Assembly (NCBI RefSeq): GCF_002911665.1
Contig: NZ_MTBP01000002.1
Location: 744,001-808,000 of the forward strand
DNA from: Actinomadura rubteroloni
GTDB taxonomy: Bacteria > Actinomycetota > Actinomycetes > Streptosporangiales > Streptosporangiaceae
Direction of reading: 5' to 3'
Length of the DNA stretch: 64,000 nt
Made by a program: the position numbers and the translations under genes. Below are positions 36,036 through 45,483 of this stretch, one piece after another (position 1 is the stretch's first letter; the number at the start of each line of letters is the position of its first letter). Below the pieces are notes generated by a model. The model had not been told where the DNA came from, did no database searches, and saw only the letters and a list, made by a program, of their open reading frames with translations.

Positions 36036-36500
36036 ATGCGATTGTCCGCCCGGGTCGACTACGCGCTGCGCGCCGCCGCCGAACTGTCCGTCGCCGGAGA
36101 CCGTCCGGTGACCGCGGTCCAGCTCGCGGAGGCGCAGCAGATCCCGCCCAAGTTCCTTGAGAACATCCTCGGCCAGCTCCGCCGTTCCGGCCTGGTGCGC
36201 AGCCAGCGCGGCCCGGAGGGCGGCTACTGGCTCGCCCGGCCCGCCGGGGACATCAAGCTCGCCGACATCATCCGCGCCATCGACGGGCCGCTGCTCGGCG
36301 TCCGGGGCGAGCGCCCCGAGCACGTCGGGTACCAGGGTCCGGCCCGCTCGCTCCAGGAGGTGTGGATCGCGCTGCGCGCCAGCGAGCGCGGCATCCTGGA
36401 GACCGTGTCGCTCCAGCACATCGCCGAGGGGCGCCTGCCCGACGCCGTCCAGAAGCTGACCGAGGACCCCGCCGCCTGGGAAAGCCCGTCCTTCCTCTGA
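36036..36500 (+). CDS. Rrf2-family transcriptional regulator without cysteines, 154 aa
   Basis: The N-terminus MRLSARVDYALRAAAELSV and the winged helix (PPKFLENILGQLRRSGLVRSQRG) are clear Rrf2 features. There is not one Cys in the protein, so it cannot hold the [2Fe-2S] or [4Fe-4S] cluster of IscR, NsrR or RsrR. It resembles CymR-type or other cluster-free members. The glycosylase gene starts 1 nt after its stop. Upstream (36001-36035) there is GATAAT but no clear -35. Confidence 0.9.
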   Translation: MRLSARVDYALRAAAELSVAGDRPVTAVQLAEAQQIPPKFLENILGQLRRSGLVRSQRGPEGGYWLARPAGDIKLADIIRAIDGPLLGVRGERPEHVGYQGPARSLQEVWIALRASERGILETVSLQHIAEGRLPDAVQKLTEDPAAWESPSFL

Positions 36501-36501
36501 C

Positions 36502-37287
36502 GTGCCCGAAGGCGACACCGTCCGGCTGACCGCCGCGCACCTGGACGCGGCGCTCACCGGGCACGCGCTGACGCGCGCCGAACTGCGCGTCCCGCGCCAC
36601 GCCGCCGCCGACCTGCGCGGCCGGACGGTCCTGTCCGTCGCGTCGCGCGGCAAGCACCTGCTCATCCGCGTGTCGGGCGGGCTGACGATCCACGTCCACC
36701 TGCTGATGGAGGGCCGGTTCCACGTCGGCCCCGCCGGCGCCCCGCCGCGCGGCCACCGGGTCCGGCTGGTGCTCGGCACCCGCGACGCCCTGGCGGTCGG
36801 GACGTCGCTGGGCAGGCTCGATCTGCTTCCGACGGCCGCGGAGCCCCGCGTCGTCGGCCATCTCGGACCCGACCTGCTCGACACCGCATGGGGGCCTGCG
36901 CTCGCCGACGAGGCCGTCCGGAACCTGCTGGCCGCGCCCGAGCGTGCGATCGGCGAGGCGCTGCTGGACCAGCGGCTGCTGGCCGGGATCGGGAACGTCT
37001 ACAAGGCCGAGATCCTGTTCCTGCGCGGCGTGAACCCGTGGACGGCGCTCCGGGACGTCCCGGACCTCCCGGCCGTCGTGGACCTCTCCCACCGCCTCCT
37101 GGACGCCAACAAGGACCGCCACGGCCACATCACCACCGGCGACCGCCGGCCGGGCCGCGAACACTGGGTCTACGGCCGCGCCGGGCGCCCCTGCCGCCGC
37201 TGCGGCACGCCCGTCCGCCGCGCCGACCAGGCGTCGGACGTGGGCGAACGCGTCACCTTCTGGTGCCCCGCCTGCCAGGCGCCCTGA
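36502..37287 (+). CDS. nei: Fpg/Nei-family DNA glycosylase (endonuclease VIII type)
   Basis: Excises oxidised bases and nicks abasic sites. After the initiator the protein begins P-E-G-D-T-V, giving the catalytic Pro2 and Glu3. The conserved Lys is in RGKHLL, and the H2TH region is LLDQRLLAGIGNVYKAE. The C-terminal zinc finger has the form CxxC-x16-CxxC (CRRCG to CPAC). GTG start at 36502. It is tightly linked to the Rrf2 gene and ends in the shared terminator with dps. Confidence 0.93.
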   Translation: MPEGDTVRLTAAHLDAALTGHALTRAELRVPRHAAADLRGRTVLSVASRGKHLLIRVSGGLTIHVHLLMEGRFHVGPAGAPPRGHRVRLVLGTRDALAVGTSLGRLDLLPTAAEPRVVGHLGPDLLDTAWGPALADEAVRNLLAAPERAIGEALLDQRLLAGIGNVYKAEILFLRGVNPWTALRDVPDLPAVVDLSHRLLDANKDRHGHITTGDRRPGREHWVYGRAGRPCRRCGTPVRRADQASDVGERVTFWCPACQAP

Positions 37288-37288
37288 A

Positions 37289-37313
37289 GCCCCGGCCCTG
37301 TCGGGGCCGGGGC
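37289..37313. terminator. Bidirectional terminator between nei and dps
   Basis: 10-bp stem GCCCCGGCCC / GGGCCGGGGC with a 5-nt loop, in the 41-bp gap between convergent genes. Confidence 0.65.
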
Positions 37314-37328
37314 CGTGCGAGCCGATGA

Positions 37329-37796
37329 TCAGGACTGGGCCTGGAACATCCAGTGCTGCTTCTCAAGGCTCGCGGTGATGCCGATCAGAAGGTCCTGGGT
37401 GATCGGGTCGGGCTCGTCGGTCGCGGCGACGCGCTCGCGGAACCGCGCGATGATCTGCGCCAGGGCGTCGGTCACCGCCGCGACGGCCTTGTCGTCCTCC
37501 AGATACCCCGCTTCGAGCTGGGGGATCTCGGTGCGGTCGGCGATGGTGCGCGCCCGGCCGTCGGGGTTCACGCCGATCGCGACCGCGCGCTCGGCGACGT
37601 CGTCCTGCGCCTGCCGGGCGAGATCGACGATCTCGTCCAGGTGCTCGTGGACGACCTTGAAGTTGCGGCCGGTGAGGTTCCAGTGCGCCTGCTTGGCGTA
37701 CAGGGACAGATCGACCAGATCGACCAGCGCCCCCTGCAGCGCGTCCCCCGTCACCTTCTGCGCCGACTCGCTCAGCGGGCTCTTGATCGCCGCCAT
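37329..37796 (-). CDS. dps: Dps-family ferritin-like protein
   Basis: A 155-residue DNA-protecting mini-ferritin that oxidises iron with peroxide and stores it. The intersubunit ferroxidase ligands lie in KQAHWNLTG, the VVHEHLDEIVDLA helix (His, Asp, Glu) and the aligned H/D positions. ATG 37796 follows GGAGGGAG at good spacing, so the longer open frame upstream is discounted. Near katG and nei it adds to an oxidative-stress theme. No clear promoter was assigned. Confidence 0.93.
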   Translation of the reverse strand: MAAIKSPLSESAQKVTGDALQGALVDLVDLSLYAKQAHWNLTGRNFKVVHEHLDEIVDLARQAQDDVAERAVAIGVNPDGRARTIADRTEIPQLEAGYLEDDKAVAAVTDALAQIIARFRERVAATDEPDPITQDLLIGITASLEKQHWMFQAQS

Positions 37797-37951
37797 CGTG
37801 GGACTCCCTCCGTCGTAACCGGTCCGTCCGTTATCAACGTCAGACCTGCCCGCATATGCCGTGCATACGCGTGAGACCGCCCACACGGGCGGGACGGACC
37901 CGGGCGACGGCGCACGACGCACCGTCCCGGGTACCCCACGTGCGACCCCCG

Positions 37952-38302
37952 TCAGGCGGCCACCATGTCGGCGCGGAACTCGCCGGTGATCTCCTCTGGC
38001 GTGGCCGGGATCTTCTCGGTGAGCCGCTCGTGCTCGGGCGCACCCGCCATCACCGGCTCGTGCTGCAGCTCGGCGAGGGCCAGAGCGTCCGCGACCTCGC
38101 GCAGGACGTGCGACAAGGGCACGCCCAGCGCCTTGCAGATCGACGCGAGCAGCTCCGACGAGGCTTCCTTCTGCCCTCGCTCGACCTCGGACAGGTATCC
38201 GAGGGAAACCCGTGCCGCCGCGGACACCTCGCGGAGGGTGCGTCCCTGGCGCAGCCGCAGCTGCCGCAGTACGTCACCGAGCAGCTGGCGAAGCAGGACC
38301 AT
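37952..38302 (-). CDS. clgR: Transcriptional activator ClgR
   Basis: A 116-residue XRE-type regulator that switches on clp protease genes and other stress genes in actinobacteria. The helix-turn-helix spans about residues 10-65 ([36 protein letters not shown]). The tail ends ADMVAA; such a C-terminal AA is typical of ClgR, a Clp substrate. GAGGGAGCGAGACG precedes the ATG. The order clgR-cinA-pgsA-rimO is conserved. A candidate self-binding site is at 38388-38406. Confidence 0.9.
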   Translation of the reverse strand: MVLLRQLLGDVLRQLRLRQGRTLREVSAAARVSLGYLSEVERGQKEASSELLASICKALGVPLSHVLREVADALALAELQHEPVMAGAPEHERLTEKIPATPEEITGEFRADMVAA

Positions 38303-38387
38303 CGTCTCGCTCCCTCCCTCAGTTCGGACCATCTACCGCTTCCACCGTACCCGCCCGGAGGGTGGGCATGGCAGACCGTCGATTTCG

Positions 38388-38406
38388 TGTTCGCTCGGAA
38401 CGTAAC
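38388..38406. promoter_or_regulatory. Candidate ClgR box upstream of clgR
   Basis: TGTTCGCTCGGAACGTAAC contains CGCT-N3-AACG, close to the ClgR consensus CGCy-NAN-rGCG (from memory). It lies about 90 nt upstream of clgR, just after the cinA stop; autoregulation is inferred. Confidence 0.4.
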
Positions 38407-38419
38407 GCTGTAATCAGCC

Positions 38420-39709
38420 CTACTCTTCCGGATCTTTACGAGCGTGCTGGGTTCCCGGCTCGGCGTCAAGCCCGAGAATCGTGCGCCGGAGCAGTTCAAG
38501 GGCCTGGACGACCGTCATCCGCCGCACCACGCCCCGGGCCTCGGGGCCGCCCGCCGCCACCGGGAGTCGCGGACTGACCACGACAGGTTCCGCTCCGGGT
38601 CCGGCCACGCCGACGTGGAGCGTGCCGACCGGCCGCCCGTCCTGGGGGTCCGGACCGGCCACTCCGGTGACGGCGAGGCCGTAGTCCGCGCCGATTCGGT
38701 CCCGGACGCCGGCGGCCATGTGCGCGGCCACGTCCGGGTGGACGGCCCCGTGCCGCTCCAGGAGTTCGGCGGGGACGCCGAGCAGCCGGTGCTTCAGTTC
38801 CGTCGCGTAGACCACCTCGCCGCCCGCGTAGGTCGCCGACGAACCGGGCATCGCGGTCAGCTCCGCCCCGATCAGCCCGCCGGTCAGCGACTCGGCGGTC
38901 GCGACGGTCGCGCCGCGCTCGGCCAGCAGGCGGTGGACGACCCGGTCGAGGGACTCGTCGCCCGTCCCGTACACGCAGTCGCCGAGCAGGTCCCGCGCGG
39001 CCCGCTCCGCCTCGGCCAGCAGCGCCCCGGGGTCCGCGCCCGCCGCCGTGATCCGGATCCGGACCTCGCCCGGGGACGGCAGGTAGGCCAGCCGCACGCC
39101 GTCCATCCGCTCCACGGGCGCGAGCCGCGTCGCGACGACCGACTCCCAGATCCCGGCCGTCCGCAGCGTGCGCCGCGCGACCGCCGGGAGCCCCGCGCGC
39201 TCCTCCAGCTCGGGCAGGACGGTCGCGTCCACGAGCGTCCGCATCTCGTGCGGGACACCCGGCAGCGCGTACACCACGCCGCCTCCCAGCTCGATCCGCA
39301 GCCCCGGCGCGCTGCCCTCGGAGTTCGGCAGGACGCGCGCGCCCTCGGGGACGTCGGCCATGCGCAGCGCCATCGGCTCCAGCGTCCGCCCGGCCGCCGC
39401 GACGCGCTCGCGCAGCCGCCGCTCCAGCGCGGGGTCGCGGACGAGCGCCGCGCCCGCCGCCTTCGCCAGCGCCTCCCGCGTGAGGTCGTCGTAGGTCGGG
39501 CCGAGGCCGCCGGTCGTGATGACGACGTCCGCCCGGCGCAGGGCGCTCTCGACGGCCGCCACGATGACGTCCAGCTCGTCGCCGACGACCACGCCGCGCG
39601 TCACGTCCACGCCGTGGTCGGCGAGCCGCCGGCCGAGCCAGGCCGCGTTGCCGTTGACCACGTCGCCGATCAGCAGCTCGTCCCCGATCGTGAGCAGTTC
39701 GACGCGCAT
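38420..39709 (-). CDS. cinA: CinA-family protein (competence/damage-inducible; nucleotide amidase)
   Basis: A 429-residue protein. The N-terminal MoCF-type domain has ITTGGLGPTYDDLT. The C-terminal PncC-like NMN amidohydrolase domain has TAESLTGGLIGAELTAMPGSS and VVYATELKHRLLGV. In other bacteria it hydrolyses NMN and ADP-ribose and is linked to DNA metabolism. ATG 39709 has GGGAG six bases upstream, in the conserved place after pgsA (50-nt gap). Both domains look complete. Confidence 0.94.
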   Translation of the reverse strand: MRVELLTIGDELLIGDVVNGNAAWLGRRLADHGVDVTRGVVVGDELDVIVAAVESALRRADVVITTGGLGPTYDDLTREALAKAAGAALVRDPALERRLRERVAAAGRTLEPMALRMADVPEGARVLPNSEGSAPGLRIELGGGVVYALPGVPHEMRTLVDATVLPELEERAGLPAVARRTLRTAGIWESVVATRLAPVERMDGVRLAYLPSPGEVRIRITAAGADPGALLAEAERAARDLLGDCVYGTGDESLDRVVHRLLAERGATVATAESLTGGLIGAELTAMPGSSATYAGGEVVYATELKHRLLGVPAELLERHGAVHPDVAAHMAAGVRDRIGADYGLAVTGVAGPDPQDGRPVGTLHVGVAGPGAEPVVVSPRLPVAAGGPEARGVVRRMTVVQALELLRRTILGLDAEPGTQHARKDPEE

Positions 39710-39759
39710 CGGCACTCCCGCCTGTCGGTGGTCCACGGCGTCGAAGATACTCGCGGGCG

Positions 39760-40332
39760 TCAGGCGGCGCGGGCGGCCCGGCGCAGCCGCCAGGCCTGGA
39801 CGAGGTAGTCCGCGCCCGTCACCGCCGTCACGACCACGGCCGCGCCCATCAGGACGAACCGGACGGGGTCCAGCGGGCCGGGCAGGATGAAGAACCCGAT
39901 CGCGAGGACCTGGAGCATCGTCTTGAGCTTGCCGCCCTTGCTCGCCGGGATCACCCCGTGGCGGAGGACGACGAACCGCAGCAGCGTGATACCGACCTCC
40001 CGGACCAGGATCACGATCGTCACCCACCACCACAGCTCGCCGAGCGCCGACAGCCCGATGAGCGCCGCGCCGGTCAGCGCCTTGTCGGCGATCGGGTCGG
40101 CGATCTTGCCGAAGTCGGTGACCAGGCCGTGCTTGCGCGCCAGATCGCCGTCGATCTTGTCGGTGACGGACGCGACCGCGAACACCGCGAACGCGGCGAG
40201 CCGCCAGCCCGTGCCGTCCATGAGCAGCAGCCACAGGAACGGCGGCACCAGGGCGATGCGGACGATCGTGAGGAGGTTGGCGACGTTGTAGAGGCTCGGC
40301 GGACCGTCCGGCCGGGGGGAGCCCGGCGTCAC
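39760..40332 (-). CDS. pgsA: CDP-diacylglycerol-glycerol-3-phosphate 3-phosphatidyltransferase
   Basis: A membrane enzyme of about six helices making phosphatidylglycerol phosphate. The CDP-alcohol phosphotransferase motif is complete: D58, D61-G62, A65-R66, G75, D79 and D83. A GTG start at 40332 overlaps the rimO stop as GTGA and gives 190 residues. The alternative substrate phosphatidylinositol phosphate cannot be excluded from the motif alone, but the position between rimO and cinA points to PgsA. Confidence 0.92.
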   Translation of the reverse strand: MTPGSPRPDGPPSLYNVANLLTIVRIALVPPFLWLLLMDGTGWRLAAFAVFAVASVTDKIDGDLARKHGLVTDFGKIADPIADKALTGAALIGLSALGELWWWVTIVILVREVGITLLRFVVLRHGVIPASKGGKLKTMLQVLAIGFFILPGPLDPVRFVLMGAAVVVTAVTGADYLVQAWRLRRAARAA

Positions 40333-41732
40333 GCGAGGTCCGCGACCAGATCGACGCCGTCGCTGCCCGTCACCCGGACGGTCGCGAGGTCGCCGAGCGC
40401 GAGGCCCGTACCGCGCACGAGCACCGTGCCGTCCACCTCGGGCGCCTGGTGCTCGCCGCGTCCCTCGAACGCGCCGTCGTCGGTCTTGTCCTCCACCAGG
40501 ACGCGCAGCTCGGTGCCGACGCGGTCCTCGGCGCGCTGGGCGGTCAGCTCGTCGGCGAGGTCGGTCAGCTCGGCCGTGCGGCGCGCGACCTCGTCGGGGT
40601 CGACCTTGCCGGGCAGGGACGCGGCCTCGGTGCCGTCCTCGTCGGAGTAGCCGAACACGCCGACCGCGTCGAGCCGGGCGTCCTCCAGGAACGCGGCCAG
40701 CTCGGCGAAGTCGTCCTCGGTCTCGCCGGGGAACCCGACGATGAAGTTGGACCGGACGCCCGCCTCGGGCGCGAGGTCGCGGATCCGGTCCAGCAGCTCC
40801 AGGAAGCGCGGACGGTCGCCGAAGCGCCGCATCGAGCGCAGCACCAGGCCGCTCGCGTGCTGGAACGACAGGTCGAAGTAGGGGGCGACGCCGGGCGTCC
40901 CGGCGATGACCTCGATGAGCCCGGGGCGCAGCTCGGCGGGCTGGAGGTAGCTGACGCGGACGCGCTCGATGCCGTCGACCTCCGCCAGGCCCGGCAGCAG
41001 CTTCTCCAGCGCGCGCAGGTCCCCGAGGTCCTTGCCGTAGGACGTGGAGTTCTCGCTGACGAGCACGACCTCGCGCACGCCGTGCGCGGCCAGCCAGCGC
41101 GCCTCCTCCAGCACCTCCGCCGGGGGCCGCGACACGTACGCGCCGCGGAACGCCGGGATCGCGCAGAACGTGCAGCGCCGGTCGCAGCCGGACGCCAGCT
41201 TCAGCGGCGCGACCGGCCCGCCGCCGAGCCGCCGCCGCAGGACGCGGGGGCCGGACGCGGGCGCCAGGCCGTCGGGCAGCTCGCCGTGGCCCGGGACCGC
41301 GACGTCGGACGCGCGCCGCTCCACCGGGCTGATCGGCAGCAGCGTGCGGCGGTCGCGCGGGGTGTGGGCGTCCCGGCGGCGGCCCGCGAGAACGTCGTCC
41401 AGCCGCGGCCCGATCTCGGCGTAGTCGTCGAAGCCGAGGACCGCGTCCGCCTCGGGCAGCGCGGCGGCCAGCTCGGCGCCGTACCGCTCGGCCATGCACC
41501 CGGCGGCGACGACCTTCGCGCCGGAGTCGTGCGCGGCCAGCAGCGTGTCGATGGAGTCCTTCTTCGCGGCCTCGATGAACCCGCAGGTGTTCACCACCAC
41601 GACGTCGGCGCCCTCGGCGGACTCGGTGAGATCCCAGCCGGCGCCCTCCATGCGGGCGGCCAGCTCTTCGGAGTCGACCTCGTTGCGGGCGCAGCCGAGC
41701 GTGACGAGGGAGACGGTGCGGCGTGTGGGCAT
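40329..41732 (-). CDS. rimO: Ribosomal protein uS12 methylthiotransferase
   Basis: A radical-SAM enzyme modifying the conserved Asp of ribosomal protein S12; homologous to MiaB. The N-terminal cluster domain begins [16 protein letters not shown]. The radical-SAM cysteines are in [10 protein letters not shown]. The C-terminal TRAM domain is present (467 residues). The LGCARNxxDSE form distinguishes RimO from MiaB. TACCTT lies 6 nt ahead of the ATG on the minus strand, so the transcript is probably leaderless. pgsA follows with a 4-base overlap. Confidence 0.95.
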   Translation of the reverse strand: MPTRRTVSLVTLGCARNEVDSEELAARMEGAGWDLTESAEGADVVVVNTCGFIEAAKKDSIDTLLAAHDSGAKVVAAGCMAERYGAELAAALPEADAVLGFDDYAEIGPRLDDVLAGRRRDAHTPRDRRTLLPISPVERRASDVAVPGHGELPDGLAPASGPRVLRRRLGGGPVAPLKLASGCDRRCTFCAIPAFRGAYVSRPPAEVLEEARWLAAHGVREVVLVSENSTSYGKDLGDLRALEKLLPGLAEVDGIERVRVSYLQPAELRPGLIEVIAGTPGVAPYFDLSFQHASGLVLRSMRRFGDRPRFLELLDRIRDLAPEAGVRSNFIVGFPGETEDDFAELAAFLEDARLDAVGVFGYSDEDGTEAASLPGKVDPDEVARRTAELTDLADELTAQRAEDRVGTELRVLVEDKTDDGAFEGRGEHQAPEVDGTVLVRGTGLALGDLATVRVTGSDGVDLVADLA

Positions 41733-41785
41733 GCCCCTAAGGTAACGGCCCCGCGCCGCCGGACGGACCCGAGCCCGCCCCTACC

Positions 41786-42538
41786 TCACGCGGCTTCGGG
41801 GTCGGACGGCGTGAAGTCCAGGTGGACGACGTTTCCGCTCTGCCCGGGCGTGCCGAGGTCCTTGCCGTTCACCGTGAGGCGGACGCCGCCGCCGTTGCCG
41901 ATGAGGACGCTGATCTTCTTCTTGGCCTTCCACTCCCGGACGGTCCCGCTGCGCAGCGTCCCGCTGAAGAGGGTGCGGCCCTTGTCGCCCCGGACGTTCA
42001 CCCACGTCGCGCGGCGCGCCTTCAGCCGCAGCTCGACGTTCTTGCGCGGCGCCGCCGCCACCGGGTCGCCGGCGCGGCGGGGCTGCTGCCGGTGCGGGGA
42101 CGCCGCCGCCTGGGCGGGCCGCTCGGCGACCTGCCGCGCGGCGTGCTCGCCGCCGCGCCCGCCGAAGAACTGGACGCCTCCCACGACGACCAGCGCCGCG
42201 AACGCCATCGCCATCGCCGCGCTCCAGTTCGGGCCGCGGCGCTCGCGGAACGGCACGAGCGGACGATCGGTCTCCCACGCTCCCGACGCCGACGACGGCT
42301 GCGGCGCGCCGCCATGCGCGTCGTCGAACGCGCGGACGAGCGGCTCGGGGTCGACGCCGACGACGCGGGCGATGGTGCGGATGTGGCCGCGGGCGTAGAA
42401 GTCGCCGCCGCAGGCCGCGAAGTCGTCGCGCTCGATGCCGCGGATCACGCTCTCGCGGACGCGGGTCCGGAGACTCACCTCGGTGATCGTGAGACCGGCC
42501 TGTTCCCGTCCTTCCGCCAAGGTCTCACCGATACCCAC
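41786..42538 (-). CDS. RodZ-like membrane protein with N-terminal HTH and DUF4115 domain, 250 aa
   Basis: Cytoplasmic HTH_25 domain (residues ~3-70), charged linker, one transmembrane helix (AAMAMAFAALVVVGGVQFF, about 125-143), low-complexity spacer, and an extracellular beta-rich DUF4115 domain near the end. RodZ of rod-shaped bacteria links MreB to the elongasome; the role in filamentous actinobacteria is less clear. GTG 42538 has GGGAGGGAG upstream. It lies between rimO and ftsK, a conserved position. Confidence 0.88.
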   Translation of the reverse strand: MGIGETLAEGREQAGLTITEVSLRTRVRESVIRGIERDDFAACGGDFYARGHIRTIARVVGVDPEPLVRAFDDAHGGAPQPSSASGAWETDRPLVPFRERRGPNWSAAMAMAFAALVVVGGVQFFGGRGGEHAARQVAERPAQAAASPHRQQPRRAGDPVAAAPRKNVELRLKARRATWVNVRGDKGRTLFSGTLRSGTVREWKAKKKISVLIGNGGGVRLTVNGKDLGTPGQSGNVVHLDFTPSDPEAA

Positions 42539-42695
42539 GTGAGTTCTCCCTCCCGGCACTCCGGTTGGACACCAGTCTAGAAACGGCCATGCCCGCTGTG
42601 CGACGCCCGACACGTTCTCAACCGGCCAAGATTTCGCATCAATCCGCCCACGGGCGTACCGACGGAACATGTCCGCCGTGCGTCGGAGCGGCGTC

Positions 42696-45401
42696 TCAGG
42701 CCGATCCGCGCACGTCCGCGAGCACGCCGGCGAGCTCGTCGGGCTTGACGAGGACGTCCCGCGCCTTGGAGCCCTCGCTGGGGCCGACGATGTCGCGGCT
42801 CTCCATGAGGTCCATGAGGCGGCCGGCCTTGGCGAACCCGACGCGCAGCTTCCGCTGGAGCATCGACGTCGAACCGAACTGCGTGGACACGACCAGTTCG
42901 ATCGCCTGGAGCAGGAGGTCGAGGTCGTCGCCGATGTCCTCGTCGATCTCCTTCTTCGGGCCGGACGTCTCGGTGACGTCCTCCCGGTAGACCGCCTGCA
43001 TCTGCGTCTTGCAGTGCTCGACGACCTCGTGGATCTCCTTCTCCGACACGTACGCGTTCTGCAGCCGCATCGGCTTGCTCGCGCCCATCGGCAGGAACAG
43101 CGCGTCGCCCTGCCCGACGAGCTTCTCCGCGCCCGGCTGGTCGAGGATGACGCGGCTGTCGGCCAGCGAGGACGTCGCGAACGCCAGCCGGGACGGCACG
43201 TTGGCCTTGATGAGGCCGGTCACGACGTCCACCGACGGGCGCTGCGTGGCGAGCACGAGATGGATCCCGGCGGCGCGGGCGAGCTGGGTGATGCGGACGA
43301 CCGAGTCCTCCACGTCGCGCGGCGCGACCATCATGAGGTCGGCCAGCTCGTCCACGATGACCAGCATGTACGGGTACGGCGTGTAGACGCGCTCGCTGCC
43401 GGGCGGCGCGGTGAGCTTGCCCGCCCGGACGGCCTTGTTGAAGTCGTCGATGTGCCGGAACCCGGACGCGGCGAGGTCGTCGTAGCGCCGGTCCATCTCC
43501 CCCACGACCCATTCGAGGGCCTCGGCGGCCTTCTTCGGGTTGGTGATGATCGGGGTGATGAGATGGGGAATGCCCTGGTAGATCGTCAGCTCGACGCGCT
43601 TGGGGTCGACCAGGATCATGCGGACCTCGTCGGGCGTCGCGCGCATGAGCACGGACGTGATGAGCCCGTTGATGCACGTCGACTTGCCCGCGCCGGTCGC
43701 GCCCGCGATGAGGATGTGCGGCATCTTCGCGAGGTTCGCCACGACCGTGCGGCCCTCGACGTCCTTGCCGAGCCCGACGACCATCGGGTGGTGCTCGCCG
43801 GTCGCGGCGGGCGAGCGCAGCACGTCGCCGAGGCTGACGATGTCCTTGTCGACGTTCGGGATCTCCACCCCGATCGCCGACTTGCCCGGGATCGGGGAGA
43901 TGATCCGGACCTCGGAACTCTTCACCGCGTAGGCGATGTTGCGGGTCAGCGCGGTGATCTTCTCGACCTTGACCGCCGGGCCCAGCTCGATCTCGTACCG
44001 GGTGATCGTCGGGCCGCGGGTGAAGCCGGTGACCTGCGCGTCGATGTTGAACTGCTCCAGCACGCCGGTGAGCGAGTTCACGACCTGGTCGTTGGCCTTG
44101 GTGCGCGGCTTGACGACGCTGCCGGGCCGCAGCGCCCCCGGCGCGGGCAGCTCGTAGATCTCGCCCGACGACGACAGCGGGAGCTGCTCGGTGCGGCGCG
44201 GCGCGGGCGTCGGGTCCGGGACGGGCGGGCGCGGCGGCGGCGCGTCCTCCATCGGATCGGGCGGCAGCAGGTCGGCGGGGGGTTCGGCGAGGGGTTCGGC
44301 GGGCGGCTCGGGCGGCGCGCCGAACGGGTCCGGCTCGAACAGGTCGTCGGCGAGGTCGCGCGGGGCGCCCCGGCGCGGCGCGTCCTCGTCCAGCAGCGGC
44401 GTGTCGTAGGGGCGGGTGTGCTCGCCGCGCTCGACGCCCTCCTCGCCGTCGTCGCCGCCACGAGACCGGCGGCGGCGCTTGGGCTTCGCCTCGGCGTCCT
44501 CCTCGGCGTCGGCGGGCGTGCCGGTGCGTCCCTGGAGGGTCGCGACGGCCCACAGGTCGGCGAGGCGTTCGGGGACGCGCGCGATCGGCGTCGCCGTCAC
44601 GACCAGCAGCCCGAACCCCGACAGCAGCAGGAGCAGCGGCACCGCGACCCACCCGCTCAGCGCGGCGACCAGCGGCGCCGACACCAGCCAGCCGAGCACG
44701 CCGCCGCCGTCGCGGACGCCGGTCATGTCGTCGGCGGGCGACGGCAGGCCCGAGCCGACGTGGACGACGCCGACCACGCCGACGAGCAGCGCGGTCAGCC
44801 CGATCGCGACGCGTCCGGTGTCCTCGTTGGTGTCGGGGTGCCGCAGCGTCCGCCACGCGAGGACCGCGAGCACGACGGGCACGCCCATCGCGAGGATCCC
44901 GATCCCGCCGCGCACGACCTGCTCCAGCGCCACGGTGACGACGCCGCGCGGCGTCCACCACGTGACCGACGCGAGCACGATCGCCGAGCCGAGCAGCGCC
45001 AGCCCGAGGCCGTCGCGCCGGTGCTCGGTGTCGAGGTTGCGCGCGCCGTTGCCGAACGCGCGGAACAGGGACCCGACCGCGACGGCGGCCAGGTGGTAGA
45101 GCTTGAACAGCAGCCCGAAGAACGCGAGGAACAGATTCGGCACCGGATCGGGCGCGGGCGCGCGGCCCTTCGCGGGCGCCTTGCGCGGCGCACCGGCCTT
45201 CGCACCGGCCTTCGCGCCGCCCTTGGCCGGAGCCTTCTTGGGCGCGGTGCTCTTGGCGGCGGGCTTCTTGGCCCCCGCCTTCGCCGCGCCGCCGTTCGTG
45301 CGGCGCGGTGCGGGCGGCCGGTCGCCGCCCGTTCTGCCCCGGGCCTGCTCGGCCCCGGCACGCGAGGAGGATTTCGCCCCACCGGACGCACGTGTGGCCA
45401 T
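42696..45401 (-). CDS. ftsK: DNA translocase FtsK/SpoIIIE
   Basis: Moves chromosome DNA through closing septa, including sporulation septa. A Lys/Ala/Pro-rich cytoplasmic N-terminus (about 85 residues) is followed by four membrane helices and an acidic/proline linker (about 240-400). The motor has Walker [10 protein letters not shown] and Walker [13 protein letters not shown], and the C-terminal winged-helix gamma domain ([19 protein letters not shown]) reads KOPS-like sites. 901 residues. TAGGCT lies 7 nt before the ATG, suggesting a leaderless mRNA. Confidence 0.96.
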   Translation of the reverse strand: MATRASGGAKSSSRAGAEQARGRTGGDRPPAPRRTNGGAAKAGAKKPAAKSTAPKKAPAKGGAKAGAKAGAPRKAPAKGRAPAPDPVPNLFLAFFGLLFKLYHLAAVAVGSLFRAFGNGARNLDTEHRRDGLGLALLGSAIVLASVTWWTPRGVVTVALEQVVRGGIGILAMGVPVVLAVLAWRTLRHPDTNEDTGRVAIGLTALLVGVVGVVHVGSGLPSPADDMTGVRDGGGVLGWLVSAPLVAALSGWVAVPLLLLLSGFGLLVVTATPIARVPERLADLWAVATLQGRTGTPADAEEDAEAKPKRRRRSRGGDDGEEGVERGEHTRPYDTPLLDEDAPRRGAPRDLADDLFEPDPFGAPPEPPAEPLAEPPADLLPPDPMEDAPPPRPPVPDPTPAPRRTEQLPLSSSGEIYELPAPGALRPGSVVKPRTKANDQVVNSLTGVLEQFNIDAQVTGFTRGPTITRYEIELGPAVKVEKITALTRNIAYAVKSSEVRIISPIPGKSAIGVEIPNVDKDIVSLGDVLRSPAATGEHHPMVVGLGKDVEGRTVVANLAKMPHILIAGATGAGKSTCINGLITSVLMRATPDEVRMILVDPKRVELTIYQGIPHLITPIITNPKKAAEALEWVVGEMDRRYDDLAASGFRHIDDFNKAVRAGKLTAPPGSERVYTPYPYMLVIVDELADLMMVAPRDVEDSVVRITQLARAAGIHLVLATQRPSVDVVTGLIKANVPSRLAFATSSLADSRVILDQPGAEKLVGQGDALFLPMGASKPMRLQNAYVSEKEIHEVVEHCKTQMQAVYREDVTETSGPKKEIDEDIGDDLDLLLQAIELVVSTQFGSTSMLQRKLRVGFAKAGRLMDLMESRDIVGPSEGSKARDVLVKPDELAGVLADVRGSA

Positions 45402-45445
45402 GCTGACGAGCCTAACCAAGAGACACGCCGGTTCCGCGGCAGGAC

Positions 45446-45480
45446 GCGCGCCCCGGGCGTGTCGTACGCCCGGGGCGCGC
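45446..45480 (-). terminator. Terminator after rnj
   Basis: Perfect 15-bp stem GCGCGCCCCGGGCGT / ACGCCCGGGGCGCGC with 5-nt loop, 3 nt beyond the rnj stop and 44 nt before ftsK. Confidence 0.8.
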
Positions 45481-45483
45481 GGC

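Noticed and set aside
38389..38401. GTTCGCTCGGAAC as a LexA box upstream of clgR
   Set aside because: The half-sites are in the order GTTC...GAAC with a 5-nt gap, not GAAC-N4-GTTC. A ClgR site explains it better.
38420..39709. cinA as a frameshifted gene
   Set aside because: Both domains are in one uninterrupted frame from 39709; the longer open frame upstream belongs to shadows of pgsA.
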